Source: Candidatus Eiseniibacteriota bacterium | GTDB lineage: Bacteria; Eisenbacteria; RBG-16-71-46; CAIMUX01 | Length of the DNA: 64,000 bases | Direction of reading: 5' to 3' | NCBI GenBank assembly: GCA_016712505.1 | Contig: JADJQY010000017.1 | Coordinates: 34,858-98,857, forward strand | Shown: positions 14,147 through 22,664 of the stretch, piece after piece | Layout: the number at the start of each line of letters is the position of its first letter | Numbering within the stretch: the stretch's first letter is position 1 | Position numbers and translations under genes: made by a program | Notes under the pieces: generated by a model | The model's database searches: none | The model's input: only the letters and a program-made list of their open reading frames with translations | Told to the model about the DNA's origin: nothing

Positions 14147-15054
14147 ACCCGCCCTCCGACCGCTTCCGGCCGCCGGTCCGCCTCCTCCGCCCGCCGCATC
14201 ATCACCAGGTACGCGTCCTCAAGGTTCGCCTCGACCGGCCCGAACCCTTCCGGCGCGCGCCCTTCGGTGACATGGACCCGCACGCGGTTCTCCCCTTCGA
14301 ACAGGATCGCCGAGGTGACGCGGGCCGAGCCGCGGAGCGCCGCGAGTCCCGACTCCGGCACCTGTCCCTCGTGGATCGTGCCCGCCAGGGCGACCCGTGC
14401 CTCCGACGGCGTGGTCAGCGCGAGCAGCTTTCCTCCGCGAATCACCGCGAAGCGCGGACAGAGCACCGACACATCCTCGACGATGTGGGTCGAGAGGAGC
14501 ACCGTGCGTTCGCTCGCCAGCTCGGCCAGGATGCGGTAGAGGCGAAGCCGCTCGTCCGGGTCGAGCCCGGCGGTCGGTTCGTCGACGATGATCAGCTGCG
14601 GGTTGCCCGCAATCGCCTGCGCGATCCCCAGCCGTTGCCGCATCCCGCCCGAGTACCCCTTCACCTTGCGCTTGGCGGCGAAGGCGAGGTTCACCCGCTC
14701 GAGCAGTTCGGCCACCAGCGCCTTCAGCCCTCCCGGAGCCTCTACCCCCTTCAGTTCCAGGAGGTAACGCAGCATGGCCTCACCTGAAAGATGAGGATAG
14801 AAACCGAACTCCTGCGGCAGGTAGCCGAGCCGACTCCAGAGGTGCGGCGGGTCCTTCAGGACATCGACTCCATCGAGCTGCACCGAGCCCGAGGTCGGCT
14901 CCAGGATCCCGGCCAGGATCTTCATGAAGGTCGACTTCCCCGCGCCGTTCGGACCGAGCAGCCCGAACATCCCCTTCGGCACATCCAGGCTCACCCCCTG
15001 CAGCGCCGCCACCGGCCCCGGGTACACCTTCACCAGATCCCGCACCACGAGCAT
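14143..15054 (-). CDS. ABC transporter ATP-binding protein
   Basis: 303 aa cytoplasmic ATPase. Walker A LLGPNGAGKSTFMK, Q-loop LPQEFGFYPHLSG, signature YSGGMRQRLGIAQA, Walker B LIIVDEPTAGLD and switch histidine STHIVED are all present. The C-terminal ~80 residues are an extension seen in ABC-2 exporters. It drives the permease/M1-peptidase partner encoded directly downstream with an ATGA overlap. A perfect palindrome lies 20 bases upstream of the ATG. Confidence 0.92.
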   Translation of the reverse strand: MLVVRDLVKVYPGPVAALQGVSLDVPKGMFGLLGPNGAGKSTFMKILAGILEPTSGSVQLDGVDVLKDPPHLWSRLGYLPQEFGFYPHLSGEAMLRYLLELKGVEAPGGLKALVAELLERVNLAFAAKRKVKGYSGGMRQRLGIAQAIAGNPQLIIVDEPTAGLDPDERLRLYRILAELASERTVLLSTHIVEDVSVLCPRFAVIRGGKLLALTTPSEARVALAGTIHEGQVPESGLAALRGSARVTSAILFEGENRVRVHVTEGRAPEGFGPVEANLEDAYLVMMRRAEEADRRPEAVGGRV

Positions 15055-15385
15055 CGGCTCCCCCTCTGTGAGTTGTGATCACATGATCTTCCCATCCCGC
15101 GCCGCACACCCGAGAGCGGCCCGGCGCTCTCCCCAGCGATCGACCTGCCACCCGCAGTGGCGACCATAGCGCGATTGGCTGTACGGAACGAGCCTTCACG
15201 GGTTGCACGCCGTCGCCTCCTCCGGTCCCATCGTGGCCCGATGCTGCGTAGTTGTCCGGCCGGCGGCCGGCCGCTATTCTCCCCTTCCGATTTCCCAGCG
15301 GACAGGATGTCCCGGGCACCGTCGCGCAGGCACGGCGTCCCGGAGCCGCGCCGTGCCGGCGCTCCGACAGACGAAGGAGGGTCTC
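15055..15385. other. divergent intergenic region, ABC ATPase / amine oxidase
   Basis: 331 bases between two divergent genes. It should hold both promoters. It contains the TGTGATCACA palindrome near the ATPase side and the AAGGAGG ribosome site of the amine oxidase at 15374-15380. No convincing coding frame or RNA gene was seen. Confidence 0.5.
15074..15083. promoter_or_regulatory. palindromic operator candidate TGTGATCACA
   Basis: Perfect 10-base palindrome 20 bases upstream of the ABC ATPase start, inside a locally AT-rich stretch (agttgtgatcacatgatc). It resembles CRP/FNR- or GntR-type half-sites joined without a spacer. A regulator binding here would repress the ABC/M1 operon. No regulator gene is adjacent. 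Confidence 0.35.
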
Positions 15386-16807
15386 GTGTCGATTTCGCTC
15401 TACTCGCGCCTCGCGCGGCGGTTCACGCCCCGCGATGTCCTCGAAAGTCGCCGACTGTTTCTGAAGCAGAGCCTGGCCGCCTCGGCCGCGGTCCTGCTCT
15501 CGAACTGCGCCAAGACCATGAAAGGGGGCGGCGCGGAAGCGCCACGCGTGGTGGTGATCGGCGCGGGCTTCGCCGGACTGGCCGCCGCCTACGAACTGAA
15601 GACCGCCGGTTACGACGTGCTGCTCCTCGAGGCGCGCGAGCGGGTCGGCGGACGCGTCCTCTCGTTCTCGGACTTCGTGGCGGGTCGAAACGTCGAAGGG
15701 GGCGCCGAACTGGTCGGCTCCAACCACCCGACCTGGATGGCCTATGCCGAGCGATTCGGGCTCCAGTTCCTCGACATGTCGGAAGACGAGGAGTTCGACG
15801 AACCGTTCCTCCTCGGTGAGAAGCGTCTGAGCCCCGAAGAGGTCGAGGCGCTCTACGAGGAGATGGATGCCGCCTACGCCAGCATGACCGGCGACGCGCG
15901 CAACATCAACGAGGAGGAGCCGTGGAACAGCCCCGGCGCCGGCGGACATGATGCTCGTTCGACCGCCGAGTGGATCAAGTCGCAGTCGATCTCGGATCTC
16001 GGGCGCCTCGCGCTCGTGACCGAGCTGACCCACGACAATGGCGTCTCGGTCGAGCGACAGAGCTACCTTGGTAACCTGTCGCAGGTGAAGGGGGGCGGCC
16101 TCGAAACCTACTGGACCGAGAGCGAGGTCTACCGTTGCCTGGGCGGAAACCAGCAGCTCGCGACCCGGCTTGCGGCCGAGATCGGAGCGGATCGGGTCCG
16201 CCTGAACGAGCCGGTGGCGGAGATCCGGGTGGTCGGAGGCGGCGTGACGGTGAAGACCGCAAGTGGAAAGAGCTTCGAGGCCGATGACGTGATCCTGGCG
16301 GTCGCGCCGAGCGTCTGGAGCAAGATCTCGATTTCGCCGGAGATCCCCGCCACGCTCCAGCCGCAGATGGGCAACAGCGTGAAGTACCTGGCCGAGGTCA
16401 AGTCTCGCTTCTGGTACGACCAGGGAATCTCGCAGTACGCCTTCTCCGACGGCGATGTCGGCCTCACCTGGGAGGGCACGGACGCGCAGATCGGAGACGG
16501 GAACTACTGCCACACCTCCTTCTCCAGCGGCGTGGTGGCCGAGCGTCATCGCTCACGTGACGCCGAAGCCCGCGACATGGAGATGAAGGCGGCGATGGAG
16601 CGGCTCTTCCCCGGCTACCGCGACAACTTCATCCGCGCCCGCTTCATGAACTGGCCGTCCGATCCGTGGAGCATGGCCGGCTACTCCTTCCCCGCACCGG
16701 GACAGGTCACGAGCCAGGGACCGCTCCTGGCCAAGGGAATGGGTAGGCTCCACATCGCCGGCGAGCACACCTGCTACAAGTTCGTCGGCTACATGGAGGG
16801 GGCCTGA
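15386..16807 (+). CDS. flavin amine oxidase with Tat-type signal (C-terminus frameshifted)
   Basis: 473 aa as read from a GTG with AAGGAGG five bases upstream. FAD-dependent monoamine oxidase family. The Rossmann motif VVVIGAGFAGLAAAYEL starts near residue 54, followed by LLLEARERVGGRV. The second FAD contact GRLHIAGEHTCY is near the end. The N-terminus ESRRLFLKQS matches a twin-arginine motif and is followed by LLSNC, a possible lipobox, so the enzyme is probably exported folded and maybe membrane-anchored. The frame stops at ...GYMEGA, but family members continue GALNSG.... One extra G in the five-G run at 16798-16802 would add GLNSGATVARRIASRDGRA and end at 16860 (491 aa). The substrate is unknown. 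Confidence 0.85.
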   Translation: MSISLYSRLARRFTPRDVLESRRLFLKQSLAASAAVLLSNCAKTMKGGGAEAPRVVVIGAGFAGLAAAYELKTAGYDVLLLEARERVGGRVLSFSDFVAGRNVEGGAELVGSNHPTWMAYAERFGLQFLDMSEDEEFDEPFLLGEKRLSPEEVEALYEEMDAAYASMTGDARNINEEEPWNSPGAGGHDARSTAEWIKSQSISDLGRLALVTELTHDNGVSVERQSYLGNLSQVKGGGLETYWTESEVYRCLGGNQQLATRLAAEIGADRVRLNEPVAEIRVVGGGVTVKTASGKSFEADDVILAVAPSVWSKISISPEIPATLQPQMGNSVKYLAEVKSRFWYDQGISQYAFSDGDVGLTWEGTDAQIGDGNYCHTSFSSGVVAERHRSRDAEARDMEMKAAMERLFPGYRDNFIRARFMNWPSDPWSMAGYSFPAPGQVTSQGPLLAKGMGRLHIAGEHTCYKFVGYMEGA

Positions 16808-16946
16808 ATAGCGGCGCCACCGTGGCGCGCCGGATCGCTTCGCGCGATGGGCGTGCCTAGGTAGTCATCCGCCAACACCCGTGGTTCGGGGATCGATCGA
16901 TCCCGGGCCCCTGAGCGCCGCACCACGACAACGAAGGGCGATCCGA

Positions 16947-17828
16947 ATGCGCGAGACAGCACGGTCGAGCACATTCGGATCGCTCCTTATCATCGGATCC
17001 GCCGTCTCGTTCGGATTTCTCGCGTTCTTCGCCGCGGTGGCCCGCGCCCGCGGTATCGGTACGGAGACGCTGCTCTTCCTGCGGTTCGCCCTCGCCGCCG
17101 TGATCCTGATCGCCGTGACCGCCGCGCGTCGCGAGCGCTGGCCCGGCCCCGGCCGCCTGCTGGCCCTGGTTGCGATGGGCGCCATCGGCTACGTGGGTGA
17201 GGCGCTCTGCTACTTCAAGGCGCTCGAGCTGATCCCGGCCGGGCTGGTCGCCCTTCTGCTCTATCTCTACCCCGGCCTCGTCGCGCTCCTCTCCCGGGCG
17301 TTCTACGGCACGAAGATCGACCGCACGCGCGGGCTCGCGCTCGCGCTCGCGATGTGCGGCACGCTGCTCACCATCGGCCCGGTGGGCGGCGGAAACGCGA
17401 AGGGGATCCTCCTCGGCATCGGCTCCGCCGTGCTCTACTCCGCCTACATCGTCGCCGGGGTCAAGGTCACGCGCGGGGTCCCCGCCATGGTCTCGACCAC
17501 CGTCGTCTGCGCGTCGGCCGCGGTGAGCTACGGGTTGCTGCTCCTCCGCACCGGACCGACCTGGCCTCGGACGTTTACCGACTGGGCCCCCGTGCTCGGC
17601 ATCAGCCTGATCTCGACCGTCGTCGCCATCCTGCTGCTCTTCGCCGGCCTCTCACGGGTGGGACCGGTCCGCACCTCGACCCTCTCCACCCTCGAAGCCC
17701 TCACCACCGTCCTGGTCGGCGCGCTCCTGATGGGCGAGCGCCTCGCGCCGCTGCAGTGGTTCGGTGGAGGGCTGATTCTCGCCGCCGCGGTCTTCCTCAC
17801 ACGCCAGGGTGGGGGCGAGTCAGGCTGA
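16947..17828 (+). CDS. EamA/DMT-family transporter
   Basis: 293 aa from ATG 16947. A GTG at 16881 in frame would add a charged, non-membrane N-terminus, so the ATG is preferred. About ten hydrophobic helices in two five-helix EamA repeats (repeat 1 from FGSLLIIGSAVSFGFLAFFA; repeat 2 from GILLGIGSAVLYSAYIVAG, ending APLQWFGGGLILAAAVFL). Members export amino acids, nucleosides or other metabolites across the inner membrane. Substrate not predictable. It follows the amine oxidase on the same strand by about 90 bases and could be co-transcribed with it. Confidence 0.85.
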   Translation: MRETARSSTFGSLLIIGSAVSFGFLAFFAAVARARGIGTETLLFLRFALAAVILIAVTAARRERWPGPGRLLALVAMGAIGYVGEALCYFKALELIPAGLVALLLYLYPGLVALLSRAFYGTKIDRTRGLALALAMCGTLLTIGPVGGGNAKGILLGIGSAVLYSAYIVAGVKVTRGVPAMVSTTVVCASAAVSYGLLLLRTGPTWPRTFTDWAPVLGISLISTVVAILLLFAGLSRVGPVRTSTLSTLEALTTVLVGALLMGERLAPLQWFGGGLILAAAVFLTRQGGGESG

Positions 17829-17993
17829 CGCGAGCTGTTCGCGAGCCGCATCTTCCCGGGAGGGCGGGCGACCCGGGAATCCATGTCGGCTGTCCATCGT
17901 ATTGGACACGCCCGTCCATCAGACGGGACAACTCAGCAACTGCCCGCGCCGCGCCTGCCGCGCCGGAACGGACCGCGGCACGCGGCATCCGTA

Positions 17994-20503
17994 TCAGCGA
18001 AGAACTAGCTTCCCCCGGAAGTCCCCCCCGTCAGCACTTCGCAGTCGCGCGATGTACACCCCACGAGAAAACACGGTGGTCGTCTCAATCCTCGCCCCCG
18101 CGTCGGACACGCTCACGTCGTGTCGATAGACCTCACGACCTGCCGGGTCGTACAGAACCAATGTTCCCTGAACCGCCCGTGGACAGCTCACGAACAATGC
18201 CTGATCACGCTCCTCGATCGTCATGCGTGCCCAAGACGGTTGCGCCTGTCCACGAAGTGGGAAGGCGGATCCCTGACCGCCTTCACCTCGCAACGCGGTC
18301 AGGTCAGTCGAGTAGATCCCTCGACCGTGAGTCCCAGCGAACAGCCTCCCGGCGATCGGATGTACAACCAAGTCGGCGATCATCACATCTGGCAGGTCTC
18401 CAGTCGCGCTCGCCCAACTCGAGCCGGCGTTGGTGCTCACGTGCACACCATGGTTGCTACCGGCAAACACCGTTCCGTTGGCTGTCGGATCGACTGCAAT
18501 TGACAGCATGGGCTCCAGAGGCAACCCGGTGCCCGCCGCCGACCAGCCATTCTGATAGGCATACACCGTCGTCAGGCCCCAGCCCACCCAGATGAAGTCA
18601 TCTTGTCCGAGCGCAACGTAGACACGGTCATCGAGCGAAGTTGCGCCTGGTACGATCGCGAGGTCTCGAATCCGCAGAGAAGTAGTCGCCCATCCCCTAC
18701 CGAGGTTGATCTTTGACCACGTCGTTCCGGATCTCTCAACCCGGTACAGTTGGCCCCCACTCGCTACGTACACCCGCGGGTTCGTCGCGCTAGCTACCAA
18801 ATCCGCAGCAGTCACTGAAGAACCAAAGGAAGCGATGACTGGGTCACTACTCGGACACGGGCCTGTCTCGAGCATACGCAAACTGTATCCCCCCGTCGCT
18901 GCCGGCTCCGTGTAGTAGAGTCGACTGCTGGGGGCCAACGGATCGGGCAGAAAATGCCCAGCCCCGAGCGTACTTCGCAACAGGGCGCGAGTCTCCCCGC
19001 CGTCGCAACTCGTCTGAATGTTCGCACCACTCCCGCTGTTCGTGAAAAGAAAGCCCGCGGATCCCACCGGTGCGCCGGTGCAGAACAGGCATCCGTTTAG
19101 GGATGCCACCTCAAAGCCGTCGATGATGTTCCCCACCCTGTACCAAGCGTCTTCAGATGGGTCCGGGACGCGCCTAGCCCAAACTCCCTGATCCTGGGTC
19201 CCACCGTACAACAACGAGTCGTCGACAGGATCCACGGCGATAGAGTAAAATTGCAGCGTGTGCAAACCCGCATTGGCGTGCGTATAGATCCCCGGAGAAG
19301 TAACATCTACCCCGTAGAGTCCTCCGTCGGTTGCCAGCCAAATCACTGGATCTCCAAACTCGCTTACCCCGCTCGTCGCATGATTGATGTCGACATGATA
19401 CAAAGGAGGTGTACCCGTGCCGGGCAGCACGGTCCACGTGGGCACTGCGTCTGACAGGTTCGTTGTATAATACGCCGACACACCGCCAATGACTGCCACA
19501 TCGGGATCCGCGTCCGAAACGGCGAATGCCGACCTTCCCTTGGCCGGTGCAAAGTTCGTAAAATAGGGTGTGGATGTATCTTCGTCCCACACAGTCGACC
19601 AAGATGTCCCGAAGTCCGTTGACTTTCCGATGAAAGTGAGCTGCTCCGTGTAACGACCAACGACCCTTACATACACAGTGGACGATGTCCCGGAACTCGC
19701 GAACACAGCGCGTCTCCAATTGTCACCACTAGGCCAGGGGGTGTAGTTAGGGTCACCTTTTGCCAAGTCAGACCTGAGTTCGTCGTCTTGTAGATTCCAT
19801 TGCTCAGGGTCGGCGAACTTCCTGGCAGCACGCACACGAGAGCATGCCCGGCCACGTCCGTAGACGCGACAATACTGCTCATTTCGGCAGCCTGAAAGTA
19901 CGAGTCAGGCCCGCTCCAAGACAAACCGCCGTTGGTGGACTTGAAGAGTCCGCGTGAAGTCCCGGCCCAGACGAGATCGCCGTCCTTATCTACCGCAAAG
20001 CAGGCAACACCGCGATCATCGGCTTCGCTCCACGAACACACCTGCACTGGTGCAGCACCCGGCGGCTCGCTGATGAAGATTCCGCGACCTGGGGCATGGT
20101 ACGCGAACGAGCCACTCCACTCCCCAGTTCCGATCAGTATTCGATTGGACTCAGAGCCGGACTTCGGGGGGCGGACTCCGAGCGCACCGACCGGACCGTC
20201 GAGAACCTCGCTCCAGTTCGCTCCGCTATCTGTGGACAACCAGAGGCCACCGCTAGCGCTTCCAGCAAAGTGCTGGCCAGCGACTTGAAGGCTCGACAGA
20301 GTTCGACCAGCGCATGCGCCCGGAGTGCCCGGACAGTCAACTGGACCCTCGAAAGACCAGTTGGGCTGCGCGCTCGCACCCCGCACCGGGAAGAATCCAA
20401 TGGCGAGGACGAGCGCCCCATGGCCGATGGCACAACGTGCCCAGGCGTGGCACTCAAGGATTCTCTCGGCTGTTGACTTCCGCCAGAGCTGCTTTCTGTT
20501 CAC
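17994..20503 (-). CDS. secreted beta-propeller (BNR/sialidase-like) protein with C-terminal sorting domain, frameshifted
   Basis: Two overlapping frames make one protein of about 836 aa. The start is GTG 20503, with AAGGAGG five bases upstream, followed by a signal peptide ending RGASA-Q. The body has repeated BNR-like Asp boxes such as STDSGANW, STNGGLSW, TTNSGLTW and STNAGSSW, typical of sialidase/Vps10-like propellers. The end (LVLYDPAGREVYRHDV...GVYIARL...GKLVLR) is a T9SS type A-like C-terminal domain. The frame breaks near residue 254 at five Gs (19737-19741; five Cs in the coding strand): frame 1 reads KVTLTTPPG..., while the continuation PWPSGDNWRRAVF needs one more C. Base composition is lower in G+C than flanking genes. 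The role is probably cell-surface or extracellular and unknown. Confidence 0.75.
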
Positions 20504-20971
20504 GGCCCCTCCTTGTGGCTCATTCGTCCTCTGAATCTGTGGGGCAGCCACGACAGATGCGGGCGACCCTTCGGTGAGGTACTTGCGCTCTCCTAACCTG
20601 CTTCCCGGAATTCTGCGGCATCCGCGGGCTGCGCCGCAAGCTCGTTCCGGTCCGAGAACGCGCCAAGCGAGCTTTCCCAGGCCCGGTCGCCCTACGCATC
20701 CGCGCGCAGAGAGCTGCAGCCCGAGTGGAGCGCTACTGACTGATCAGCGATACCTACTTATCACGTTGGAGAATCTAGACCTAGTCCGGCCTTCCTCAGG
20801 CCGTTCCGAGTTACGCGTTGAACCGCACGTCTACCCCCGTCTGGCCGCAAGGCGTGCGCCGGTGTGATTTCCAACCAGGGATGGGATTGACCCGACGGTG
20901 TTGGTCTGTCCCACCACGAATCCTCCGGCTCCAGGTACCAACAGGCCCGCCCACGACGAGGCGGGGGAGCG
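20504..20971. other. intergenic region upstream of the propeller gene
   Basis: 468 bases between the stop of the membrane glycosyltransferase and the start of the propeller gene, both on the minus strand. It should contain the propeller gene's promoter. No coding frame with a plausible start and ribosome site, no tRNA and no clear repeat was seen. Confidence 0.5.
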
Positions 20972-22585
20972 TCACGGCTGAATCTGTTCTTGATCGCTGC
21001 GCATCGCGCGAAGGATCAATCCCTTGACGGATGCATCGTCGGTAGAGACATCCAAGATCCGGAGCGACCCCACCCACGTTGGATAGTAGTCCCAGTTGAC
21101 GTCGTCGAATGCAGACCACACCGTCCGATATCTGCCGAACGTGTTCGCGGGAAGCAGAGATCGCTCCACGACCTCGGTTGAAAGGTAGACGAAGTGACTC
21201 GCGTGGGCGGGGTCATTCGAAACGTTGACAGGAGCCACCAACAAGCGATCCTGGATGAGTCGTCGAGCCTGAGGGGAGAGGCAGAACTTCTCGTCCGGTT
21301 GGTTTCGTAGCCAAGCTATGAGCGCCCCGCCGGGATCGGCGCAGATGCGGTGCTCGATTCTCCGTGAGGCGCAGGCAAAGACCCAGAGACCGACGACGAT
21401 CCCCACAACTGCCATTGAGGGGAGGACCTGACGGAGGAGCCGTCGCGAGCAGTTCACAAGTACCTGAACGCCCACGCCGGCGAGTACCGCGAGCACGGGC
21501 AGCACGAGCAGGTAGTTCCGAACAATCATCACACGCTGGGAGGACATGTACGCTAGGTACGCTACCGGCAACACAAGGAGCCAGAGGGCGTCGTCATTGC
21601 GGCGGTGCAGTAACGCGCCGGTGCCGAGGAGAACGAGCATGAAGTAGCATATGGCAAGCGCGGAAAACTTCGAGAAACCGCAGAACACTAGGTATCCCAG
21701 AATCTTCGAGAGGTGGTCGAAGCCTGGCGCCACCGTGTATCCTCCATGCCCCCTGCGGTAGTGCGAGACTTCGCTCAGCACGTCTTGCAGGAATTGAAGC
21801 GGTTGAACCACCAGGCCCGGCGTTATCAGCAGGAATGAGCACGCCGTCACAAGTGCCGCTAGTACCAGATCTCCAAAATGTCCCTGGTGTCGTCGCGATG
21901 CCTGTTCGCAGGGAACATGACGCGGCCAGCCTTCGATCGCTACAATCATCGGAAGAACGACAATCCCCCCTGGATACTTGGTTCCGATGCACATTCCCGC
22001 GAGCACCGATGCAATCACGACCCAGCCACGCCTTGAACTAGAACTTCGTTTCTCGCGAAGGATTTGCTGGGCCAGGAGTGTCCAGATCACAATCGTAGCT
22101 AGAATCGCGTCCGGTGCAACCCATCGGGAGTGGTACATGTACTCCCAGGATGAAAGTAGCAGACTGCCGGCAAACAGCGCGGACCAGCTGCATCCGGTGA
22201 GTCGCCGCGCGAGCAGGTAGGTTCCTAGTCCAGCGAGCGAGCTGAGCAGGAAAAACACTCGGCGTAGATCATGGCGAAAGCGCCCGTCACCTGCGATTCG
22301 AGGCAAATAGCCGCCAAGTCCCTCAGATCTGTTCAAGGTACGATCGCGTAGCGCGGAGCCAACCACGACCAACATCCCGATGTCGTAGCACATGGACGGA
22401 TAGTGGTACCACCTGGGAATCCACTCCCCACCACGAGCCGTATCCTGTAGTGAGCCTATGAGCTTGTTCTCATCCCAGTGGACACCGAAGTCGACGCTAG
22501 TGACGCCCAACCAACCTACAAGTACAAACACAAAAAAGAAGAGAGTCGTCGAGAGAGCTCGAGTATGTCGTCGGGAGTCAGTCAC
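20972..22585 (-). CDS. membrane glycosyltransferase (GT39/ArnT-like, GT-C fold)
   Basis: 537 aa from GTG 22585, preferred over ATG 22615 because AGGAGG is 8 bases upstream. About 10-12 hydrophobic helices. The first periplasmic loop carries the acidic pair VHWDENKLIG expected for GT-C enzymes that use polyprenyl-phosphate sugars, followed by HYPSMCYD and HSRWVAPDAIL. The C-terminal ~150 residues are a soluble extracytoplasmic domain. GT-C enzymes transfer sugars to lipids or proteins on the outer face of the inner membrane. The acceptor is unknown. Together with the propeller gene it forms a block of lower G+C (about 53-55% in lines I counted), suggesting acquisition. Confidence 0.75.
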   Translation of the reverse strand: MTDSRRHTRALSTTLFFFVFVLVGWLGVTSVDFGVHWDENKLIGSLQDTARGGEWIPRWYHYPSMCYDIGMLVVVGSALRDRTLNRSEGLGGYLPRIAGDGRFRHDLRRVFFLLSSLAGLGTYLLARRLTGCSWSALFAGSLLLSSWEYMYHSRWVAPDAILATIVIWTLLAQQILREKRSSSSRRGWVVIASVLAGMCIGTKYPGGIVVLPMIVAIEGWPRHVPCEQASRRHQGHFGDLVLAALVTACSFLLITPGLVVQPLQFLQDVLSEVSHYRRGHGGYTVAPGFDHLSKILGYLVFCGFSKFSALAICYFMLVLLGTGALLHRRNDDALWLLVLPVAYLAYMSSQRVMIVRNYLLVLPVLAVLAGVGVQVLVNCSRRLLRQVLPSMAVVGIVVGLWVFACASRRIEHRICADPGGALIAWLRNQPDEKFCLSPQARRLIQDRLLVAPVNVSNDPAHASHFVYLSTEVVERSLLPANTFGRYRTVWSAFDDVNWDYYPTWVGSLRILDVSTDDASVKGLILRAMRSDQEQIQP

Positions 22586-22664
22586 TGCCACCACCTCCTG
22601 TTGAGAAGCTATCACCAGGCAGGCCGAGTGTCATCCGGAGCCATTGGGAGAAGCGTCGTGGCGC

